Positions 12,301 to 24,300 of a DNA stretch of 28,839 bases are shown in pieces. The notes under the pieces are model-generated. The model searched no databases. It was not told the origin of the DNA and saw only the letters and a program-made list of their open reading frames with translations. Origin of the DNA: Branchiostoma floridae (taxonomy: Eukaryota; Chordata; Leptocardii; Amphioxiformes; Branchiostomatidae); NCBI RefSeq assembly GCF_000003815.2, contig NC_049980.1, forward strand, positions 855,602 through 884,440, read 5' to 3'. Numbering within the stretch: position 1 is the stretch's first letter; each line of letters begins with the position of its first letter. The position numbers were made by a program, and so were the translations under genes.

Positions 12301-15300
12301 GTCACACTTTTGGACAATAGTAGGGTTTTTTTCTCGTGTGAGTAGTAGAAAAAGTACAGTGACGTAGTAAGGTCTTATAGTTGCAACTGAGGCAATTACG
12401 GTTGTATTGAGGTCAGTAGGCCCCTGTATACAGGCTGCCATTATGTGCAGAACCTTGCATCTAGCCTCGCCTATTGCACGCTCTTCTCAATTCAGCCCGT
12501 GGCTACAAAGAGAAGGTGATCGGCCCGCCCAATAACCTAAGGGTGGCCATCCGTTTGTTAAACGAATGTTCATTTATTCAGACAAGCAGGCGAACGTACC
12601 AACTGCGGTGAGGGTGATCTCTTCGTTCATGCGGTCCGGATGCAGCAGCAGTTCCAGGGTCCTCCTGACAGGCTTACCAACTGTAAGGCAAAAGTCACTT
12701 TTACGAGCGTGTGCTTTGGGTCTAACGTTAGTCTAACAGCCTATATAAAACTTTAAAAGCACTTTTCTCGGAAAATGTAAGAGAAATTTCTTATTGAGGA
12801 GACAGTAAAGCATGCAGAATTTAAACCAAAAAAAAAACACTCTAGGTCTTTAAGATGTGTTTATTTTTTCAATAAAGTTATTTTTAGAAGAAACGAGAAA
12901 ATAAAATAAGAATAAAAAAGATACTGGACTCTTACCACTTGGACAAAGGAGAACCGACTGTGTTGTTCCAAGAGTGATTCCAGCAGGCTGAAAACAAATC
13001 AAAAGTAATTAAGAGAAATAGTTGAGAATGTGTTACAAATGTGTGAAATTCTCCGGTTCAGTAGAACAAAACGATGACTATCTTTATGTGTCACGGAAAA
13101 TCTTAGAATAATTCAGCAATTTTTCACATAGTCACTTCCCCATCTAGCGACATCACGAAGAATGACACGGTAAGGTTTCTATTCAAGGTGTTTTCTCACC
13201 ACTACGTCAATCTCAGTTGACCTCATTTCTGTGTGTGTCTTGTGCGTGGCCAGAACATCCACTCGCTTGCGCCCCCTGGCGGTTGAAAGGAAGTTGACAA
13301 CGAAGGAGTAGTTGGCCTTCCCGTGAGGAGGAATGTCAAGTGGGTACGATTTGAACAGGTCGGGAGACAGGAACGTCAGAGAGTCAGGCTCTGCTAAACT
13401 CACCATCACCTGCAACAGACAACAATAATGAGATGGATGAATCCCTATTGTATAGTATCATACAAGAACAGACCTTGACGACAGGGTGTCTGTTAAATAA
13501 CTTGAATGTGTAGCATAAACACTTCAAGTTGAACTTGTAACTTCCTTTTATAGCAGTTGTTTCTACAAGCCACGTCGGCTAAATGTAGAATAATTTGCTA
13601 GAAGAGGTTGGCCACCATAGGGTTTCATGTGATAGCGCCTTCATGAATAAGGGTCTGCATGCTCTTTTCCGTAAGGCCTAGATATAGGCAACCTATTTGT
13701 ATCTCCTGTAACTCGTAGGGAAAACCATCTTATCTACGTAATTCGTAGCGAGGCTACCAAATTTAGCGTAACTGCCTTCCTTGATTTAGCGTAATACGTA
13801 GGGGGTTCTTCTGAATTCAGCGTAAGTCGTTGTCGGGACACCCCATGCAGACCCTCATGAATTCAACGGACTGATTCCCCTGACAAATTATCCCCATCCT
13901 TTTTTGACAGAATTCTTCTGTCCATAAACCCTTAAAAGGCCTTGTGTAGGCATCACGCTTACCGTCATAGGATCGTCCACGTGGTTGCACACACTTGCAG
14001 TCACCACCACCTCTTCACCACCGGTCACGCTGATTGGTGCGTCCAGATCGATGGAGAAGTTCTTCCGGGTCACGAACTCCACGGGGTCAGCAATACCGAG
14101 TCCCATTTCCGGATGTAAGGCGACGGCGTTGATGGTCCACCGCCCGGCCTTGTCCGGGATGGTCGTCTTGAATATACCCTCTCCCGTACACTCCACTCTG
14201 AACGTAGGAACATTATTTTCCATTACACGCAGACTAAGGGGCCGTTGAGGAAGAGGCCGAGACGGGGGCCGATACCGACTGCCAAGCACCTTTGACCCAT
14301 TGCTGACGGCACACTTTCGGTCTGGATGTGTGACTTAGGCTTTGGGTCATTTCAACTTGATCAGAGGACTGATCGAAGCTTGTTGCAAGCTCTTTATTTT
14401 GTGTACGGATAGAAGGTTTCAAAATTATAACATAGTGTTGACTACCGTCAGAGATGATCTCATATTCAAGAATAAAATAAAATATACACAATGCTGTAGC
14501 CAGATATTCTATATGGATATGTCTTCTTCTAAAATACGCAATTTCTTCACCTGATACACCGCACAGCAACCGTGACGCACAGTAAATGCATCACACCAAA
14601 AACATGATGTCACATTCTGATCAGAAAAGATGCCCTTGCATGACGTCAAAAGCCAACATGGCGGCACCCGAGGGCGCCGACAAAAACGAAATAGGTTTCA
14701 AAGGATGTGTAAGTGACATTGCTACTCGGAAAATGTTTAACGTGGGGTTCCGCATTATCTTCACTTCAGCAGTGTTCATCAAGTAATCTTAATATCATCA
14801 TACCTTAACGTTTGCATAGAAGAAAATATCCCCGTGCTATCCAGTGTAGGCGTCTCCGTCCAGCCGTCTCTAACAACGCACCCTGTCCGATGTTTGAAGG
14901 ACTGCAGGGCTCGCGCCTCAGCCATGAGGAAATCCTTGTCCTGCGGCATGAAGTGCTCGTTCTGAAGCGCCTGGAAGTTCGCCTCCTGGATCTTCCTCAA
15001 CGGCAACTGCTTCCCTAGTTTAAAAGTAACGATTTTTAGGAATTACAGGTTTCTGAGGTTTGCGATAGCAGAATATATTTTGTTGAAGGCGTCCTTGGGC
15101 GCAGCCATGTTTGATTTTTTTTTTTATTCCTGTTAAAATTGTGATAGCAAGAACTGATATTACGAACTTACCATAATGTGGTAAGATTTTATAATAACGT
15201 CGTTGAACGCGCAAGGAAAAGAAGTTTGAAATTGGAGGCATCTTCTACAGCAAAGCACTGGCTAAATGTAACTTGGCATTTGCAAATACCAACCTAAATA

Positions 15301-18300
15301 GCACAAATTCTCGTCTGAGCGCTACTTGACCCAATCATGCAATCACTTTTTCATTGGTCGAGCCGATAATTGCCATGCTATCATTGGTTGAGAGGCTAAT
15401 TGTGATTGGCAGTTAGGATCAGCCTGGTATTATCTGTTTTCTTACCTTTGTCCTTAGCCATGCCAAACTTCCTGAAGTGATGGATCCGTAGATCCGTGAA
15501 GACCGCCAGGCCGGAGTCCTGTAATCAAAATACCATAACATAACAGTATAGAACTAGTTTAACTGTAATATCCAACACAAAGATTGGACTCACACAAATT
15601 TTCGACAAAACAGCACCAATCTCTGTCAAGGAATAAACAATCCACTGCTGTCGTGATGTAACGTTATGCAGATAGAACACGTGACTCGGTAAGAAGTGGA
15701 TCATAGGTTGCAGGATTGAGCTTTAAGGTTGAGCTTATTAATAGGTGGCAGGAAGTCTATGGCGCCCACCATCTCTGTTCAGAAAATTTGGGTGAGTCCA
15801 ATTTTTGCGTTGGATATTACAGTTTAACTAGTTCAATAATGACTTCTGCCAAAACTAATGAGCTTTCAAGTAAATATTATAAAAATGTTTGCCTTTGACG
15901 CTCTACAATGCTAAGGACTCCAAAATGATGAGGTTAGATGCCTCAAAATTCAAAGGAAAAGTCATGAATAAAGATTGGGCATGTTAAAGTTCAGGGTACA
16001 ATCTGCAAAATATGTGAAAATGAGCTTAAAAGTTCGTTTCTTCGCTCTCCTATAAAAACCCTTTTTTCGACTACCTGTGGAGTTCATCATACTGTAGCAA
16101 ACGCAAGAAAATTGGCGGAAACAGGATTCATGCGAACATTTCAACCCGCCCATACAAACTTTCGTAATCCACGTCATAGAATATCAACATGGATGCTTTC
16201 CTCTACTATTCACCACAGTTTTTGACTCGCTCATCAGGTGCACAGTACAATTTTCTACGACTTTTTCAAGTACTTTGACGCACTGCTTTGTGCCCGAACT
16301 ACTATTGACCACTTGGGCCGCGGATGACTACAGTGTTATGCCACCTTAAGACACGACGGGTATGGTGAGGTGGACGAAATTAACTTTAAGTAGCTGACTA
16401 AGACGGCGGTCTCGCTTTCTTCTTTGACAGAAAGTCAACATGAGGAGAAGTTTCGATAAGAAGCCGATGGCTCGCGGTAGCAGTGTTTTGTTTTGTTTAC
16501 TGTGTCAAGACGGAAGGCGTTAGAAGAAGTCAAACAGTGGAGGTTTGATAGAAACCAAAGCGGTGCCGCCAGACCACACACGGTAATGGGGTGATTTGAG
16601 AGCCTAAAATTCGATACAAGTGACCTACAGAACAATTTCTTCTTTCCTCCCTTCCTTCGTTCCTTTCCTCCTTCCTTCCTTCCTTCCTTTCTTCCTTCCT
16701 TCCTTCCTTCCTTCCTTCCTTCCTTCCTTCCTTCCTTNNNNNNNNNNNNNNNNNNNNNNNNNNNNNNNNNNNNNNNNNNNNNNNNNNNNNNNNNNNNNNN
16801 NNNNNNNNNNNNNNNNNNNNNNNNNNNNNNNNNNNNNNNNNNNNNNNNNNNNNNNNNNNNNNNNNNNNNNNNNNNNNNNNNNNNNNNNNNNNNNNNNNNN
16901 NNNNNNNNNNNNNNNNNNNNNNNNNNNNNNNNNNNNNNNNNNNNNNNNNNNNNNNNNNNNNNNNNNNNNNNNNNNNNNNNNNNNNNNNNNNNNNNNNNNN
17001 NNNNNNNNNNNNNNNNNNNNNNNNNNNNNNNNNNNNNNNNNNNNNNNNNNNNNNNNNNNNNNNNNNNNNNNNNNNNNNNNNNNNNNNNNNNNNNNNNNNN
17101 NNNNNNNNNNNNNNNNNNNNNNNNNNNNNNNNNNNNNNNNNNNNNNNNNNNNNNNNNNNNNNNNNNNNNNNNNNNNNNNNNNNNNNNNNNNNNNNNNNNN
17201 NNNNNNNNNNNNNNNNNNNNNNNNNNNNNNNNNNNNNNNNNNNNNNNNNNNNNNNNNNNNNNNNNNNNNNNNNNNNNNNNNNNNNNNNNNNNNNNNNNNN
17301 NNNNNNNNNNNNNNNNNNNNNNNNNNNNNNNNNNNNNNNNNNNNNNNNNNNNNNNNNNNNNNNNNNNNNNNNNNNNNNNNNNNNNNNNNNNNNNNNNNNN
17401 NNNNNNNNNNNNNNNNNNNNNNNNNNNNNNNNNNNNNNNNNNNNNNNNNNNNNNNNNNNNNNNNNNNNNNNNNNNNNNNNNNNNNNNNNNNNNNNNNNNN
17501 NNNNNNNNNNNNNNNTTTTCGCCCGGAAGGCGCTGTAAAGGATGCTGGGATCGTACGGTCCCGCGGTCCAAGTGTCCGCGGTCGGCATGGAGCCGTATGA
17601 CATCATCTCTTCAAATACCTTTAAATATACGGGGTAATATTTTTCAATACCTTAGAATATACGGGACAAATTTCTATCGACAGTGGTTCTTTCATACTAC
17701 TTATAAATTGACGAAATATCTTTTGTATTTTTTATTTTGTTTTTGTCAGCAACACTTAAGATTTAAGGAGCAGAACATGAAGATATCTTGGAAGACATTA
17801 AAATTGGAACATTGCAATTGATGTATTTATAGGGGGTCAAGTCCATTCTATGCGGTTGGGTTGATTGGATTGAGAATTTTACCATGGCTAAAACAACAAA
17901 GTAGGTCATGAAAATTTTAATATGAAATAAATTATTAAAAACAAAACGTAAAAGTTTCAAGTCTAGTGGTTTTAACATCTGCTGTACTACCATGTCAGGA
18001 GAAAGGGTGTTTCCTCCGTTCAGAACTGTCCGTTTTGGGGCTCCGTTGGGGGTTTGCGACACCGTCATCCCCACCACCGACCCCGGCTCCGCCTCCACAA
18101 TAACCCCCGCCTCCTGGCCCGGTACAGGGTGCGCAGAGACCTGGACATGAACCTGACAAAAACGAAAAGTAAAGAATATTGGAGTTATGTTATAGTAATA
18201 TTTTCTACACAACCAGTAAATTCTCACCTGCCTAGGTTTTGATGCCCACAAACATCTTTCGCAGATAAATCATAAATTCCTTTAATATCATCTTTGGTAA

Positions 18301-21300
18301 TCTTAATCAATGGGCCCCTGTAATTGATAATCTTGTTATTTTACTGGCCAAGATTTACATTTATGAATACAGAGAATTCAAAAAAAGTTAATTCTAAATC
18401 ATTAATTAATTGTGTAAATTTCTTTGAAAAGGTTGAAGGTTCAATCACTTCCATAATATAGAGATGGGAGCACCAAGGTAAGTGGGAAAAATTAGCTACA
18501 AATGATACATCATCTCTGTTTGATTTCCATTTACTTAATAGTTACGTTTCCTTTGTATTTACAATTTGCATGGTTTGGATGGTTCACATTTTGTTTCTGT
18601 TATGTAGAGTTACTTGTGAAAAAATATATATATTTGCTACCACAGTACATGTTAAAAATATTTTACAGAGCTTGTAACTAGAGCTCTGCTTTTCGCCGAG
18701 AACACAATTCCAAACAACGTACCAGTTATCAAGGAAAGAGTTATACTCCTATGCCGACCGAATACTATCGGATATATGTTTACGCTCGTGTCGTTTAAAC
18801 GTGCTAATTTCACACTACTTACATCCTCTGACTTTGACCTTGACCTGGGACGTGACCTTTTTTATGTTTACATGTCCTTATGTGATGTTTATACAAACGA
18901 ACACTTTACACACTTGAAACCTTTAAGAGCCCGCTTTCTAGTTTTAACGCTTTGGGATACAAATATAGAAACAAACAGTAGATAAGATAACCTTGTTGTG
19001 AAACACTTCCTCGGTGTACAACATCAAAGCGTCCGACACGACCTCTCCGTCATCGAGCACGTGATAAACAACCAACCAGCTGGCAGGAACCATGGCCTGG
19101 GTCACGTTGAGGGTCAGCAGGTGCGCATGCGTGTCGTTGCCTCGTTGTTCCAAGTATTTGAGAGGCAATGCGGTTGACTGTATTGTTTGGCCTCGTGATA
19201 TTATCTGAAAAATTATGTATATGCGTTTCAGAAGATATTTTAAACTTCTGAATTGACTTAGGATAGGTGTTACATTGAAACATCCAAATTACCCATGGCC
19301 AAGTTTACCAATGTCTTGTGTCTTGTCACTTAATTGCGTTTTTTCAGTTAAGATTTGTCGATACCATATCCGTGCGCTTCCTAACTTGAGGGGGTTTGCC
19401 AATAAACTTATGAACCAACGTCCAATTAAAAATGCAGAACGGTATCATGATAGTATGTATCTATTAAAAAGCAAAATTAAACTCGAGTCAAAAGCGTTTC
19501 CCTAATCCTTAACATTAAGGCCGCAAAATATCATCCGGTGGACAAACCGTGCATGATACATATAAAACTACACGTAAAAATGTGACGACCAAAATACATT
19601 GTTGTAATTTGGTTCACACCTCTGACTAGGCATGCGCGAGAACAGGAACTGTGGGTAATATGTCAAAGGTGAGGGCCCCTTACATGTAAACCGTTGTCGG
19701 CGCCTCGACCCGTGTATATACTTGCATAATGAAGTTAAGGCGTGTATTGTTTATGTCTTCGGGCCCTTCACCTTTGACATATCACCCACAATCCTGTCAC
19801 CGCGTATGCGTACTCGGATGTGTGAGCAAGCTTGTCAATTAGCATCGGGGTCCTACCTCCATAAACAGTGACCTCAGCCTGTGCGATGCCAGCACTTCTA
19901 TCCCGGCCTCCCTGTCCACGCGAGGTTTTGCGTCCGGTGGTACGATCCTGATGGCGCATGCGCTGGGTGAGTTCCAATGCCACAGCTTCATGTAAACTGT
20001 CCGCTCGTCGTCCGCGAAGGCGAAACCGTACTTGGACGGGCGGGCCGAGTTCGGGGCTGTGGCCTGGGGGGTAAGCAATAATTTTTAAGTTATTACAATG
20101 CTTTTTTCCAACACTTTTCCAAGGTATACATGGATCAAATTTTCAACGGCCTCTGTCACCTTTCTCAGGATCAAAAATGACCAATAACTTCAACACGTAC
20201 ACTCCCGAGAGTTACAGGCACATGACATCACGAATACATGACGTCAAGAATTGGTCAAACGTGCCAGGAAGTTTGTGAAGCTTTCTTTAACCCTCTTACA
20301 AAGAAGGGTAGTTCAGTGTCCAGTATTCTGACTTCGTCAAGTAAGTATCCTATTATGTTTGCAGTCGCGTGATCATGACGTAATGTATTATCCTCCCAAT
20401 AATGCTTTTTCTTCTTACCTCAATATGCAGTTCTTCCACTCCCAAAGGAATGTCAAACGCGTAGGAAATGACGCCATGTGACGACTTCCGGGTGATGGAG
20501 GCGATTCGGTCGCCGTCAGCGAAAGCGGAAATGACGACACGAGTCAGTTCTGCGGGACTTCCGTCTGGCGTCACAACGGCGATCTGTACAATAAATATAT
20601 GTCTTCACGATAATGAACCATTATCAATTAGCAATTGTTAATAGACCTAGATAAACTTTAAAACCATGTGTTATTAAACTATTGTAGAACATCTTGAATG
20701 CCTGGATTAAGTGGTGAAGGTTTTAGCCCCCTAGCAGCTTCTTTCAAACTGCAGGGGCCGGTTTTGTCGAAGACTGAAACAGAATAACTCAGGAAAGGGT
20801 AGACGGATTGTATGAACTTGAAGTCAATTATGAATAGTAAGGCTAAAACCAACTAAGGTATATCAAAAGAATTATAACTTTTAATATAGAATGTGATAAA
20901 TGATCCCTTTTATTACATATTGCTCGTTCACAGCTGCAAAAGAATAACTCTTAGACTTGTTTTTGCGTCTAGTTGTTACAGAACATGTCTAATTTGTTGT
21001 ACATAATAGGCATTGTATACGCACCTGTCCATACACAGGTAATCCAGGCTTGAAGTATTTATTGCTCGTCGGTAGAAACGCCAGCTTCAGTGGGACACGT
21101 GACAGGGGGATGATGACGTAACTGCTGTTCTCACTGCGTGACGTCACGTCCTCCGTGACCCGGGCGCCTAGCAGCAGGGTCGCCTTCCGTGGCAGCCATT
21201 TTAGTCCCACAGCAGACAGGGGGATGTCAAAGTCCTGTTTTCCCTCGATCTAAAGATTGGCCAGGTCATCCAGGAAAAAGACATTAACAGCAAGTACATG

Positions 21301-24300
21301 GTATTGGATTATATCCTCTGCAAACTCCAAATTTAATGAGAGAGGACAAGAAAAGAGGTGTCTTTTCCACTCTACATAAGTACACACGTTATTTTTTCTA
21401 TTTTGGGAACTTTCTTGTCATGTTCATCTCCGAAATGGAATAAAATGTATTTGCTATGGCATTGAGCCAAACCAAGTTTTACAAACTCAATGTTGTGCAC
21501 GGAGAAGATAATTGCTGCTTGCAACTTCAAACTAAAGGTACGTGGAAACTTTGTTAACTTTCTTGATTCTTTCTTCAGGCCTTTCAAGGTGGTACTTGCA
21601 AACGACCATGGTCAACTGAATTGGTACGCAAGATATTACAGGTAATCAAGCAACTGGATAGATTTTCAAAATTTGTTCAGTTGCTGAAGTAATTGTTACC
21701 TAATTAATATGCTTATATATACTTACCTGGCTGGTAAAGCTGTGCTCTCCTATACCAAATATGGTCATATACAGATCCACGTGACCTTTAACAGGGCTGC
21801 CATCACGACATCTGCAACACAATAGAACCTAGTGACTAACAAGAAAATGACATCTTATACAATTAAATGTTAGATTTTCGTCACTGACGAAAAAAAGCCA
21901 ATGATAGTTTCCACATTTCATTCAGTTTCTTGAGAAATCAGCCTCTTGGATCCAGAGCTATCGCTTGAGCTTAAATCCCATCTATTCCGTCCTCATGTAT
22001 TTTTAAGAAATCATGATAGAAACATGAATCTTATACTTACTCAGCGGTGACGGTTCCCTTCACAGAATTGTCCGATGATGTGAGATAAGAACCCGTCTTC
22101 ATACTGATCGTCACGTGAAACTTTGGTCTCTCTGAGGAAATCAAAAGCCGACGGTTTAGAACAATCGTAGCAACTTTTTTTTTTCAATCAACGAATTTTC
22201 CAACGAATTATTAAAACATCGCCTCAAATATGAAGGCAGCCAGCAAGAATTAAAACACAAGGAGATTTGAATTGGAAAACTTTGTTATTCATCCTACGAT
22301 AAAACCGCAAAGTTACAGGATTAGAATAAAAGGCCTATCTGTATACCGCTCAGTTTACCTTAATCCGCGTGGTAACCTATACCCACTGTTTTAAACAAAA
22401 TATTTAGGGTCATCGAGTCAACGGACGGTTGGTTCAATTAGATTGAAATATTTTCAAAATATTGCATCACCCATCCGTTGACTTGATACCCCTATTAACC
22501 CAGTGTTTTTTTTAAACAAAGGATATAGGTTACCCCGTTGAGTAGTGATATGGCTTATTAAAGTTTAACTAGGGTAATATTTGACTTACCGAGTGTGAGA
22601 ACATAAAATGTCGCTTCTTGAATCTGCTCCTCCTGTGAAAAAAGAATAAAGTATTTACAGCAATGAGAATTTTCTTTCCCCGATCTATATGATTATTCAT
22701 ATTAAGTTGTTTTTGATGATCCCCATTGGCGTGGATCTAAATTCATCTAAACAATTGCCTAATTGACCGGAAAAGGGCCTGGGTAACAGACAGAAAGGAA
22801 AAGGCGTATCACATGGATAAAGTCAATCCCAGTGGTGATGAACCGGGACAAGGGGGGATACAAACTTGGCCACGTTTGGGACAGTGTTCTCGCCGCAAAA
22901 GTGCCACCTACGTCGGCTACCGTGATATAGCGGCGAGAAGCAGAACTCCAGTTAGAAGCTCTGAGGAAGATGCCTGATAGACATCAAAAGCAGGCGAGAG
23001 CCATTGCTCTTTGTATAAAAGAATACTCCTATCATAATAGCAGCATTTTGAACTTACGCCCACAAACACAGTAACCGTCCACTCTCCCTCCAGAACCGCT
23101 TTGGCGAGTTTCAGAGACTTCGTGATCAAACCTTTGGGGAAAACAACAAAAGAAAATTTACTGGTAGCACACTAGTTTGAATAATAATGAAAACAAAGGG
23201 TCTGCCGTCTGGTCTCAAAGACCACAGTCTAAAAGAGACAAAGGAGCCATATTATCGGTACAGTGCTTATGTAGATTTTGGAATCCTATTGATTAAATCG
23301 GTATCAGGAAAATTGCGACGCGAAAGTGCACATGGGCAAGGTCAAAGGTTACACAATCGGAGATACCCAATGAAAATCATAGTGTGTAGGTGCATCCGTT
23401 TATCAGATTATGTAGTACGAAAAATAGTATACCATCAGGAGACCGAAGACTGTTCCATGACATTGCCTCAAACCCATGGATATCCTAAATGAGGAAAGAA
23501 GAGGTAGTTTTTTAATTTAAAAAGGCCATGTAGAAGATAAAGAGAAAATATGTAAATCAAGGTTTACAAGACGGATGGCTGATAAATAATCATGTCGAAA
23601 AGATTCTCAACCACATTGTTATCATTATCAATAACTGAAAAAAGATGCATCGACAGTAAAAGAAAATGTAGAAAGTCTACTTACCGACACAACGATGTTC
23701 ACCTACAGTATAGGACGTAAAAGAAGAATTGAGATGTCATCGAATCATTCATTCAAACAATGCTTGAAATATACAGATAAATTATTATAAGAAGATCTGG
23801 TCTGAACCTAAAATTTGATTTTTTCTTACCCGCTCCAGCTCTACTGGCTTCAAGTTCCTGTCCACAAAAATCGCCCTGATGTAAACTGTGAAGAAGAGAG
23901 GAGAATGGATTAATGGTGCAAAAAAGATAAACGACGTTAATTAAGAGATACCGGGTCCCGGAATGTTTTTAATTCTATCTTAAATAGAACCCGGGCCCTG
24001 CCGTACTATCCCGTGGGGCCACATACGGATCACGACAGAAAAAAACAGATGGTGAACTCTACGGCAGTCCCTTTTATCCAATTGGTACTGTAGCCTAAAC
24101 GATAATTGTAATAGAGAAGGCATAAAATATTTCAAAAAGTACACTTACCTTCCTCTCCGGGCTGGTACACCTGCTTGTTCAGTTCCAGGAAGGAAGAGAA
24201 ACTCTTGTCCAGCACGTCGACTCTCTGTGTCTCGCCGAAGAGCTGTACCTTCCCAGTCCGGCCCGTCACACGCAGCTTGTAGTCCCACCTTCTGTGCCGG

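Noticed and set aside
16435-17606. Long open frames on both strands across the gap
   Set aside because: They consist of N translated as X plus the TTCC microsatellite; only 17516-17618 on the minus strand is supported, as exon 15.
23187-23492. Plus-strand open frame of 101 codons
   Set aside because: No recognisable domain, and it overlaps the supported minus-strand exon 23433-23484.
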